64,000 bases of DNA from Nocardia sp. CY41 (lineage in GTDB: Bacteria; Actinomycetota; Actinomycetes; Mycobacteriales; Mycobacteriaceae): contig NZ_VUOS01000007.1 of the NCBI RefSeq assembly GCF_009829325.1, positions 248,001 to 312,000 of the forward strand, given 5' to 3'. The position numbers and the translations under genes are program-made. The notes beneath the pieces were generated by a model. The model had not been told where the DNA came from. It did not search any database and saw only the letters and a list, made by a program, of their open reading frames with translations. Positions 1 to 7,727 of the stretch are shown here, in pieces. How positions within the stretch are numbered: position 1 is the stretch's first letter; each line of letters opens with the position of its first letter.

Positions 1-548
1 GCCTGTCCGACCTGGCGCGGCACTACATCGGCGGCATCCTGCACCACGCGCCGTCGCTGCTGGCGTTCACCAACCCGACGGTGAACTCCTACCACCGCCT
101 GGTCCCCGGCTACGAGGCCCCGATCAACCTGGTGTACTCGCAGCGCAACCGCTCCGCGGCGGTCCGCATCCCGGTCACCGGCAACAACCCGAAGGCCAAG
201 CGCCTCGAGTTCCGCGCGCCGGACTCCTCGGGCAACCCGTACCTGGCCTTCGCCGCCATGATGATGGCAGGCCTGGACGGCATCAAGAAGAAGATCGAGC
301 CGCTGGCTCCGGTCGACAAGGACCTCTACGAGCTCCCGCCGGAGGAGGCCAAGAACATCCCGCAGGCCCCCACCAGCCTGGCGTCGGTCATCGATCGCCT
401 CGAGCAGGACCACGACTACCTCACCGAAGGCAACGTCTTCACCGAGGACCTGATCGAGACCTGGATCACCCTCAAGCGCGAAGGCGAGATCGCCCCGGTG
501 AACCTGCGGCCGCACCCGTACGAGTTCGAGCTGTACTTCGACGTGTAA
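1..548 (+). CDS. glnA: Glutamine synthetase type I, C-terminal part (5' end outside window)
   Basis: The frame is open from the left edge and ends at 548, giving about 182 residues of the C-terminal catalytic domain. It makes glutamine from glutamate, ammonia and ATP in the cytosol. The segments [14 protein letters not shown] and [10 protein letters not shown] are typical active-site strands of bacterial Gln[10 protein letters not shown] carries the tyrosine (codon at 327-329) that GlnE adenylylates in GSI-beta enzymes, so post-translational control by nitrogen status is expected. The ending ELYFDV is the usual GlnA C terminus. In M. tuberculosis glnA1 lies close to lipA in the same direction. 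Here it points towards lipA and is separated from it by about 26 kb, which suggests a rearrangement or insertion. Confidence 0.95.
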   Translation, partial: LSDLARHYIGGILHHAPSLLAFTNPTVNSYHRLVPGYEAPINLVYSQRNRSAAVRIPVTGNNPKAKRLEFRAPDSSGNPYLAFAAMMMAGLDGIKKKIEPLAPVDKDLYELPPEEAKNIPQAPTSLASVIDRLEQDHDYLTEGNVFTEDLIETWITLKREGEIAPVNLRPHPYEFELYFDV

Positions 549-569
549 GTCGTTCGCTCCGGCCTGTGC

Positions 570-593
570 GGGAGCGCCTACTCGGGCGCTCCC
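570..593 (+). terminator. Hairpin after glnA
   Basis: A 9-bp perfect G/C-rich stem (570-578 with 585-593) and a 6-nt loop lie 22 nt after the glnA stop, in the gap between convergent genes. There is no T-run, as is usual for actinobacterial terminators. Confidence 0.6.
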
Positions 594-665
594 TCGACGG
601 TAGGCGACGAGTCCATCTGGTCCGTGATCCTCCGGGGATCGCGAAGCAGGTGGACTCGTCTGCGT

Positions 666-1700
666 TCAGGCCTCGGTGGCCTGCGCGGCGCTCCAAGTCG
701 GTGTGCCGTAAACGTTGAGTTTGTCGATGCCGTGGTCGGTGGAGAAGCCCAGTCCGACCGCAGAGTAGCGCCAGGCAGCACCACGCGATTGCGCGGCCTC
801 GGCTAGCGCGTCGACGGCGTATGTGCTGCCGTGGTGGCGGGATGCGAGCTCGCTGACGAGATCGCCGAGGTCGGTATGTTTCCGCGAGCCCAATGAGAGC
901 CCGAAACCGGTGCCGCTCGCACTTCTCGAACAGCAGACGAACCAGTCGTGCCGGTGGAGGTCGGCTGCGTCGATGCCGCATCGGACGAACTCGGACAGCA
1001 GCTCCCAGGCCGGATGCCCGAAATAGCGGGACAGTTTCATCGGCACAGCTACGTCGTCGTATCGGGCCTTCAAGTAGATCTTGTGGTTCACGCCGCCGCG
1101 TGCATCCACCTCGAGCGCGGCGGCGACAGGGCTGATGAGCTTCTCGTGATCGGGCACGGTGACCAAGCCTGCGAAGCCGGGCCAGGCATTGCACAGTCTG
1201 TCCAGTGCCCCCGGCACGATTTTGAGACCGCCGTAAACCTTGAGGCGCGCCGCATGGCGTGGCGCCGCCGCATGATGGACAATTCCCGTCCACGTCGCGG
1301 AACGATGCTGTGCGGGTACCTTCGACGGATCCGGATACAGCGTCGTGACAAACGACCGCAGCATCTCGACCACGCTCTCATCACCGTTCGGGAGCCATGC
1401 GACGAGATCCCGTAGTGAGGCCAGCTGAGCGGCGACACGAGAGGCGAACCGTGTCTCCTGCGTCGCGGTCTCGGTGATGTAGCGAATGGCAGGCGTGAAT
1501 TTCCCTCGGCCCCCGCTGACACTGGCTTCGAATGGAGCGCCGGAAATAGTCAACATGCTGGCCCGGTGACCATCCGGCCCCAGCGCATCGAGCCGGCCTC
1601 CACAGGCTCGTTCCATCATGGCCCGGATCGTCGCTGGGTCACTGCCCGGCGACAATCGATCGGCCACATCGACCAGGAATTCCCCGACAGGTCCAGTCAT
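666..1700 (-). CDS. DMATS-type aromatic prenyltransferase
   Basis: This 344-residue protein looks like a member of the tryptophan dimethylallyltransferase (ABBA-fold) family, which moves a prenyl group from its diphosphate onto an aromatic ring, often an indole. An N-terminal SGAPFEAS (residues 53-60) holds the conserved acidic residue that contacts the aromatic acceptor. Three evenly spaced basic/Tyr strands follow: LKVYGG at 153-158, KIYLKAR at 207-213 and KLNVYG at 327-332. These match the diphosphate-binding Lys/Arg and Tyr-shield strands of the family. There is no signal peptide and no membrane segment, so the enzyme is cytosolic. The gene is divergent from a squalene-cyclase-like gene at 2002, and the two could act on one meroterpenoid. 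The substrate cannot be read from the sequence. Confidence 0.72.
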   Translation of the reverse strand: MTGPVGEFLVDVADRLSPGSDPATIRAMMERACGGRLDALGPDGHRASMLTISGAPFEASVSGGRGKFTPAIRYITETATQETRFASRVAAQLASLRDLVAWLPNGDESVVEMLRSFVTTLYPDPSKVPAQHRSATWTGIVHHAAAPRHAARLKVYGGLKIVPGALDRLCNAWPGFAGLVTVPDHEKLISPVAAALEVDARGGVNHKIYLKARYDDVAVPMKLSRYFGHPAWELLSEFVRCGIDAADLHRHDWFVCCSRSASGTGFGLSLGSRKHTDLGDLVSELASRHHGSTYAVDALAEAAQSRGAAWRYSAVGLGFSTDHGIDKLNVYGTPTWSAAQATEA

Positions 1701-2001
1701 CGAAACCGTCGGGATCGGCCGGCATGGAGGAGGCCTGCGGACGGCGGAGCGGCACTTCTACCCATATCGGCAGACTCTCTCACTGAGGGGTGCAGCCCCT
1801 CACCTTGTTCTTCCCATCTCTGGGAATTGAGGCTCTCTGGGCCCTGCTCTGCTGAGGAGCAGCATGTCTTTCGATTGGCGGAGGCGCTACGTCGCCTGTG
1901 TGGCGGGAGCCCGCCACCGGTGTCCGAATAGCCGCCGGGGGCGCACTCGGGTGTGTCGCGGTCTGTAGCCGGTCGCGGTCTCCGAGGGAAAGCAGGATGT
2001 C
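1701..2001. other. Divergent intergenic region between prenyltransferase and cyclase-like genes
   Basis: About 300 bases with no supported gene. It must hold the promoters of both divergent genes. I see no clear inverted repeat or consensus -35/-10 pair. Confidence 0.4.
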
Positions 2002-3039
2002 GTGGATAGTGATGTCACCGAAATGGTCGCCGCGGCGTGTGAGTTCTTGGTGAGCCACCAAGATGCCGACGGTCATTGGCGCGACTACGAATTGCCGCCC
2101 GGCAGATCCGAATCCTGGATCACCGGATGTGTGGGTGTCGCGCTGAACGTTGCCGAGGATATCCTCGCGCCCGATCCTCGCCGTACCATGGCTCTCGACC
2201 GCGCCGTTGCGGCGTTGCGTGACTCGCAACGGCCCGGCGGGTGGGGATACAACCGAACGGTGTCGTGTGACGCCGACACGACGTCATGGGTGGTGCGACT
2301 GGTCGCCACACGCGATCCTGAATCTTCTATGGCGGCGGCGCTTTTCGGAAGCTACCTCACACCGTCCGGTGGAGTGCGTACCTTCCCGTCGCCGGTATTC
2401 GGTTCATGGGCAGCGGAACACGACGAAGTTGCTCCCATGGCAGGGCTCGCCCTCCTGGCGCTCGGCGACGAGCGCACGGTTGAGCTCATCCGCGCGCATA
2501 TCGTGAGCCGCCACCGGGACCACGGCAGATGGTATTCGTTCTGGTGGCACTCGGACGCTTACGTGGCAGCACACAACTTGACGTTTCTGGCGCGGTCCGG
2601 CGGCATACCCGCGGTAATCGTCGAAGCGGAGCGGGAGCGCCTGAGTGAAGGTGTCGGCCCGGCGGACGGAAGCTTTGCTGCTGGTGTGGAGTCATCCTTC
2701 GACACCGCTCAGCGTCTGATCACCGCCGTGCGTGTAGGGGCATCCGGCTACGTCTCCCTGCTTTGTCGGGCGCTGCTGGCGGTGCAGTTACCGGACGGCG
2801 GCTGGCCCGCCTCGATGGGCCTGCTCGTTCCGGGTCAACGGACGCCGACCAGCGAGATATTCGCCGATGATCGCAGGCTACTCAGCACGGCAATGGCGGT
2901 GCAGGCCCTGACGGATGCTGTGTGCGAAACGAGGCTGGGACCCACCACGACAGATAAGACTACGACCGCTGCGCGGACGGCCGAGCCAGTAGGATCGTCG
3001 GTCAGTCGCAGTCCAGGCGGGCGTCCTGCCGACGGATGA
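2002..3039 (+). CDS. Small squalene-cyclase-like (prenyltransferase/squalene oxidase repeat) protein
   Basis: This 345-residue protein carries QW-type repeats of the squalene-hopene/terpene class II cyclase fold: QDADGHW at 20-26, QRPGGWG at 76-82 and a later QLPDGGW. A DADTT motif at 90-94 sits where these enzymes carry DxDD(T) or, in oxidosqualene cyclases, DCT. The central Asp that acts as general acid is kept (D92), while the next position is Thr. The protein is about half the length of squalene-hopene cyclase and close to a single alpha-barrel domain. WYSFWWHSDAYVAAH is a further conserved-looking aromatic stretch. The last 40 residues are Thr/Ser/Pro-rich and look disordered. The start is a GTG after an AGGA-containing leader. 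It begins a co-directional run with the type VII genes, and the next gene starts 10 nt later. Cyclase activity is an inference. Confidence 0.62.
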   Translation: MDSDVTEMVAAACEFLVSHQDADGHWRDYELPPGRSESWITGCVGVALNVAEDILAPDPRRTMALDRAVAALRDSQRPGGWGYNRTVSCDADTTSWVVRLVATRDPESSMAAALFGSYLTPSGGVRTFPSPVFGSWAAEHDEVAPMAGLALLALGDERTVELIRAHIVSRHRDHGRWYSFWWHSDAYVAAHNLTFLARSGGIPAVIVEAERERLSEGVGPADGSFAAGVESSFDTAQRLITAVRVGASGYVSLLCRALLAVQLPDGGWPASMGLLVPGQRTPTSEIFADDRRLLSTAMAVQALTDAVCETRLGPTTTDKTTTAARTAEPVGSSVSRSPGGRPADG

Positions 3040-3049
3040 GTGAGGATCC

Positions 3050-3439
3050 ATGCGAGAGATTCACCCCAACGTGCGTGCCGCACTCGGCCTGGGGCGGGAG
3101 TTGCGGCACCGCATCGCCGCGATGCGTGAACGGTCCGACGGGATCGTCGCGCGCCGACCGTCCCCGAGCGGCTTGGTCATCCCCGAAGTCGACGCGACCG
3201 GACGGCTGCTCGACCTCTATCTGGCACCCGGAACCTGCGCTCGCTTCGAGAGTCGTGAGCTGGCCGTCGAAATCATGGCTGCCATCACCGAGAGCACGGA
3301 AGACGCGCGGCGGCAATATCACATCACGATGAACAACACCGACAATGTGCCGCGGCCGCTTTCGGAGGCCATGCGGGACTGGCGGCCCGAAAACGCTTCG
3401 GACCAGCAGGTTCCCAGCTTTGGGAAGGCGGAACAATGA
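3050..3439 (+). CDS. YbaB/EspL-like small protein of a type VII locus
   Basis: This 129-residue protein has the general make-up of the YbaB/EbfC nucleoid-associated fold. A charged N-terminal helix is followed by a two-strand segment (RLLDLYLAPG near 60) and a long helix (SRELAVEIMAAITESTEDAR). In ESX-1 loci the YbaB-like protein EspL is encoded near EspC-type substrates. Here too the next gene begins with an EspC-like domain, and a second YbaB-like/EspC-like pair occurs at 14600-15531. The gene starts with ATG 10 nt after the cyclase-like gene, so they are probably one transcript. The exact function is unknown. Confidence 0.5.
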   Translation: MREIHPNVRAALGLGRELRHRIAAMRERSDGIVARRPSPSGLVIPEVDATGRLLDLYLAPGTCARFESRELAVEIMAAITESTEDARRQYHITMNNTDNVPRPLSEAMRDWRPENASDQQVPSFGKAEQ

Positions 3440-3473
3440 ACCTGAGATAGCTGGCGGGAGGGATCGACCGAGC

Positions 3474-5468
3474 ATGCCGAATTACCTGGATGTCGAGCCG
3501 GATCAGCTGCGCGCGATCGCGAAGCAGCACGATCTGGCCGCCGCGAACATCCGGAAGTGGGGTGAAATCCCGCACGAGTGGCTCGCCGACTTCGAGCCCA
3601 CCTACGGCATGATCGCCGATCCAGTGCGAGCGGCTCTGGTGGACTACTACAACAGGCGCCATGACACCGCCGAACGCCTCGCTGCCAACCATGAACGGTC
3701 GCGAGACGAATTGATCGCCGCCGCGCGAGCGCTCGAGATCGCCGATCAGTCCGGCGGACACCACATCGGCGGCGCGGGTAATCGTTTCGCCGACGGAGCG
3801 CCTCATGGCGGCCCGGCACCCGGCGCGCCCGCGAATCACGCGGCCCCGACAGGAGGCAGCGGGTACCCGCCTCCCACGAACGGCACCCAGCCGCTGCCCG
3901 GGCCTTCCACCTTCTCACCCGATGCGGCGGATCCGCCGGTCGTGTCGGGCGGTGACGTTGGACGCGCCGACCAGTCGCTTTCGCCATCCGCCGCCTCGGT
4001 GCCACAGGCATACGACACCACACCCACCGGGATCGGTGCGCCGGGCTGGGCGACATCGCATTCGCTCGGCGGATCGGAGCCGGGCACCGACGACTGGACC
4101 GTAGCGTCCCCCGGTGTCGACGGCCCGAGCGACCTGACAGGCATGACCGGTGACCGGGAGAGTGTCGCCGGTGCGGTCAGCGGGTCGAGTGCGCCACCGG
4201 TCGTTGATCCGCTACCGGCGGCCGCTGCCGTCCATGCAGCCGGCATGGCCATGGGGATGCCCACGCCCTTGGCAATGGGTCCCTTGGCGTCGGTGGCCCA
4301 CGCGTCCGAAGACAGGCGGGGCCTCCCGTCGTTGGTGGTGGGCGTACAGGTCGACGAAGATCTGGCACTCGCCCGTACCTTGCTCGCCGGTACCCTCGCC
4401 GCGGTAAACGAATCGGCGCGTGGCCTGGAATGGGCCGTCGCGGTGATGCGGACTCCGGTCGGACCGCTCATTCTGCTGACCTCCACTGAGGGGCGTGGTT
4501 GGCTGCCTTCCGGTTTGTTCCTGCCGTCGGAGGTCACTCTGCCGTGGAAGTGGGACACCGCGCTCGACAACGCGGCCCGGCGAGCCACCGCGGCGCTGGA
4601 GAGCACCGCGGACCCTGCCCGGATGCTGGCGCAGTTCGGTTCGGTAGGCCGGCTCAGGAGCGCTCGAATCACGGCGATGGTCTCGTCTGCGGCCATCTCT
4701 GATGACCTGCTCGCAACGCTCGGTCATGATGTCGCTGTCGAGGGCGGGGTCTTGCCGGCCGAGACCGCCGTCGACTTCACTTCCCCTGGTGTCGGACTTG
4801 TCGATCGCTTGACACTGGCTGGTTCGGACGAATTGCTGCTACAGGCGGAGGCGGTGCCCCCCAACGAGATACGGGCAAAGTGTCTCGAACTGGCCCGAGT
4901 GGCGGATGCTCGGGTTCGCGCCGCCGCCCCTGACAAAGGTCATGACATTTCTGCCTACCGCGCCGCGCGACAACGAATCTTCGAAGCGATGTACGCCGGT
5001 CGCTCTGTTCCGGCGGGCTGGTGGGACGAGATACTCGCCGCCGACAGCAGGACGGCGGCGGCTTTGCGCTCACGTCAGATGGGTGTGGCCCACGCTCCGG
5101 TCGGGGGCGTCCACTCGGATGTATCGAGCGCGGAAGCACTGCGTGAATTGGTTTTCGAGCGTCGTGCCAACGAATTGCTGTTGCTGGTTGCCGCGGGCGA
5201 ACCTGGTCGGCAGACCCTGCGCGACGCACTCTACGCGTACGGCCAAATCACTGAGCACCCCCAGCTGCCCGCGGCGGCGCGCGTGACGGCGGAGACGACC
5301 GGTATAGCTGTCGCGCGCTCCCACGCTGGAGTCACGCGTGATCTCGGGACGGGTTTGCCCGGTGTAAGCGTCGATCCTTCAGCCCCCGACGGGGCGCCCC
5401 CGCCTATTGCGGAATTGTTGAACGGTTCGGCGGGGTCCAAGGGCTCCAGTGAGCAGAGGAGCGCCTGA
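3474..5468 (+). CDS. EspC-like type VII secretion-associated protein with DUF5632-like C-terminal region
   Basis: This 664-residue protein starts at ATG 3474. An earlier in-frame start would overlap the upstream gene. Residues 1-90 form a helical, charged domain that resembles the EspC-type ESX target family (N-terminal DVEPDQLRAIAKQHD, then a second helix with RHDTAERLAANHERSRDEL). A long Pro/Gly/Ser-rich linker follows (about 90-290). Residues from about 310 form a folded region with LEWAVAVMRTPVGPLILLTS and RGWLPSGLFLPSEV, which resembles the DUF5632/DUF5631 arrangement of the mycobacterial ESX-2-flanking protein Rv3899c. The stop overlaps the next start by one base (TGATG), so translation is probably coupled. 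Export by a type VII system is inferred from the family resemblance. The role of the C-terminal domain is not known. Confidence 0.55.
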   Translation: MPNYLDVEPDQLRAIAKQHDLAAANIRKWGEIPHEWLADFEPTYGMIADPVRAALVDYYNRRHDTAERLAANHERSRDELIAAARALEIADQSGGHHIGGAGNRFADGAPHGGPAPGAPANHAAPTGGSGYPPPTNGTQPLPGPSTFSPDAADPPVVSGGDVGRADQSLSPSAASVPQAYDTTPTGIGAPGWATSHSLGGSEPGTDDWTVASPGVDGPSDLTGMTGDRESVAGAVSGSSAPPVVDPLPAAAAVHAAGMAMGMPTPLAMGPLASVAHASEDRRGLPSLVVGVQVDEDLALARTLLAGTLAAVNESARGLEWAVAVMRTPVGPLILLTSTEGRGWLPSGLFLPSEVTLPWKWDTALDNAARRATAALESTADPARMLAQFGSVGRLRSARITAMVSSAAISDDLLATLGHDVAVEGGVLPAETAVDFTSPGVGLVDRLTLAGSDELLLQAEAVPPNEIRAKCLELARVADARVRAAAPDKGHDISAYRAARQRIFEAMYAGRSVPAGWWDEILAADSRTAAALRSRQMGVAHAPVGGVHSDVSSAEALRELVFERRANELLLLVAAGEPGRQTLRDALYAYGQITEHPQLPAAARVTAETTGIAVARSHAGVTRDLGTGLPGVSVDPSAPDGAPPPIAELLNGSAGSKGSSEQRSA

Positions 5469-7513
5469 TGAGCAAGGTCGACGATGCCGTCAACAAGGTC
5501 AACAAACACTATGAGTCGAGCACCTGGGACGGCGTCGGCTTCCAGGACGGCCAAGCCGAAGACTCGTTGAAGGCACTGGACGAACTGAATTCGACCGAGT
5601 TCAAAGAAGCCTTCGACAGGCTGCAGCCCGAGGTGCGAGAAATGCTCGCCAGGGACACACCCGGCAATGTCGCCGAAAAATATCCGAAGATCGTCGATGC
5701 GCTGAAGACCGGGCACCCGCAGGATGTCGTCAACGCGAAAAAGACCAAGGAAGACGAGGCTGCCACACCGAAGTTCGCGGACGGTTATGGCTGGGAGTTG
5801 CCCGATGAGAAAGAGCATTTGTATCGGGTCGACCTGTATCAGCCGAAGGGGGCCAGCGCCTCACTGATCAGCCTGATCGAGGACACCGAGTTCACGATGC
5901 AGTGGGGATTCGACACGTTGGGTGCTCGTGATCCGAAAGCTGCTCCCGACTTCACCAACGTGCTCGACGGCCAGCAGGTCACGAGTGCGGACGGGTGGTC
6001 GCAGGTCAGAAGCCAGCATGACACGCTGAAAGAGCAGTTGAGCAAGCGGCAGACCGAGTACAGCGACGCGCACAAGACCGTCAAGGTGGACACGAATGAC
6101 TCTGCGGTGCTGAACTCGGACACTTTCAAGAAGCTCAAGGGAATAACCGAAGAGCTCAATGAAAAGCTCCAATTCGCGTTCCCGGGCGCCAAAGTGGTCG
6201 ACGGCAAGATGACGTACAGCATCAAAGATGCCGACAATTCCATGACGACAATCGACGCTTATGAGAAAAACAAAGATTCGGGAAATTATTATCTGACGGC
6301 GCAAGCGGAGCAGACGTACTACGTGCGGCATATCGACGCTGCCGCCGAAAAGTGGGATAAAGAGTACGAGAACGCGACGAAGGAGTTTCAGAAAAAATCC
6401 GAAAACATCGATCAGCAAAACAACGACAACAACAACAATAATAATAATAATAACGCAAACAACAACGCAAACAACAATAATAACAACGCAAACAGTCCCA
6501 CCGGTAACAACAACACCTACGTGCCGCCGACGACAACGGATACCTCTGGCCAGCAGACCAGCACTACGAACGACGACTGGGGTTCCACGTTCGAGGATCT
6601 GCCCAATCTGTCCCCCGAGACGTCGGATTCCACGACCGGGACAGATACCCAGACGATCTCGGATGACGGAAGTACCGGTACGTCGACCTCCGGTACCTAC
6701 CCCATCCCCAGCGGTTCGTCGCCGCAGACCGGTGGCATCGGAACCACTTCGGGCCAGCCCACCGGTACTACCGCCGCCAGTACCGGCAGCGACAACGGTA
6801 TGGCGAACGCAATGCAGCAAGCAATGATGATGAGTGCCCTGGGCGGAATGATGAATCAGGGCAACCGCCAGCCCGACGACCGAGCCTACGAGCAGCGTGA
6901 GCGGGATCGGCAGGAGGAGCGGGACCGGCGACGCGAACGCGAGCGGGATCGCAACGCCCAACCGGCCACCGCGAATCAAGCAGCGCAGCAGTCGGCTCCT
7001 CCTGGTGTGACGGCTCCGACGTACGCCGGCGCTCCGCCTGCGGTGACGACACCGGGCGCAATGGTGGATTACAAGATCGGCAATTCGACCGTGCAGGTAT
7101 CCCAGCCCGTGGCGGAAGCGTTGCAGCGGCAGACGCAGAACACAGCGACCGATGCGGCAGCCGCGTACGCCGGTACAGCGGGCGAGTCCACGGCGGAACA
7201 CCCCTGGGCGACAGTCAACGATGTCGCCCAGCTGAAGACGGGCGATGTCGTGCAGTGGGAGAAGCACAGCGCGCTGATCGTCAAGAACGAAACCGGTCTC
7301 AACATCTTGGACAACGGTCAACTCATCCCGCTGGACCCGAACAACCCGCCGCTGACGCAAAAGTACGGCAGTTTCACCGGCTACGCGCACCCCACGGGTC
7401 TGGATGTCGGCTCCGGTACCGCCGACCCCGGCGCTACGGCACCACCCCCGCCTACGGTCAGCACGGCACAACCTGCCGGTCCGCCACCCGTCGGCCCGCC
7501 ACCGCAGGTCTGA
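5468..7513 (+). CDS. Large type VII-associated protein with asparagine-rich linker
   Basis: This 681-residue protein is translationally coupled to the gene before it. Residues 1-310 are helical and rich in Lys/Asp/Glu, without membrane segments. A nearly pure Asn tract with scattered Ala follows (about 316-346), then a Thr/Ser/Gly/Pro-rich linker and a strongly charged Arg/Glu segment near 475-495. The C-terminal domain (about 580-650, with LKTGDVVQWEKHSALIVKNE and KYGSFTGYAHP) is beta-rich. It ends in a Pro-rich tail. The Asn tract is written with AAC and AAT codons and makes a sharp A/T-rich island in G/C-rich DNA. Position and architecture suggest a secreted or surface ESX-linked protein. 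I do not recognise a catalytic motif. Confidence 0.55.
   Translation: MSKVDDAVNKVNKHYESSTWDGVGFQDGQAEDSLKALDELNSTEFKEAFDRLQPEVREMLARDTPGNVAEKYPKIVDALKTGHPQDVVNAKKTKEDEAATPKFADGYGWELPDEKEHLYRVDLYQPKGASASLISLIEDTEFTMQWGFDTLGARDPKAAPDFTNVLDGQQVTSADGWSQVRSQHDTLKEQLSKRQTEYSDAHKTVKVDTNDSAVLNSDTFKKLKGITEELNEKLQFAFPGAKVVDGKMTYSIKDADNSMTTIDAYEKNKDSGNYYLTAQAEQTYYVRHIDAAAEKWDKEYENATKEFQKKSENIDQQNNDNNNNNNNNNANNNANNNNNNANSPTGNNNTYVPPTTTDTSGQQTSTTNDDWGSTFEDLPNLSPETSDSTTGTDTQTISDDGSTGTSTSGTYPIPSGSSPQTGGIGTTSGQPTGTTAASTGSDNGMANAMQQAMMMSALGGMMNQGNRQPDDRAYEQRERDRQEERDRRRERERDRNAQPATANQAAQQSAPPGVTAPTYAGAPPAVTTPGAMVDYKIGNSTVQVSQPVAEALQRQTQNTATDAAAAYAGTAGESTAEHPWATVNDVAQLKTGDVVQWEKHSALIVKNETGLNILDNGQLIPLDPNNPPLTQKYGSFTGYAHPTGLDVGSGTADPGATAPPPPTVSTAQPAGPPPVGPPPQV
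6418..6500 (+). repeat. AAC/AAT codon repeat (poly-asparagine tract)
   Basis: About 80 bases consist almost only of AAC, AAT and a few GCA codons inside the 5468-7513 gene. The trinucleotide register could allow in-frame length changes by slippage. Confidence 0.85.
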
Positions 7514-7727
7514 GCAGCCGGTAGCGGGAACCTCGTGGCGACGAATTCCTTCCTTGCTACCGGCGCTACGTGGCCTCGCCATACCTGTGCGTCTGGCCGA
7601 CTCACAGGTCACTGCGTTCAGGAGCGTGCGTCGGTTCTGGCCGGCGCGTCGAACTTGCGGGCCGGTACCCGCGACCGGAACAGGTGCCGACCGGGCCGGT
7701 AGGTGCGAATACGTCGAGAGTTGCCGA

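Noticed and set aside
6418..6500. CRISPR-like or tandem DNA repeat
   Set aside because: The repeat is a triplet codon run inside a gene with no spacers.
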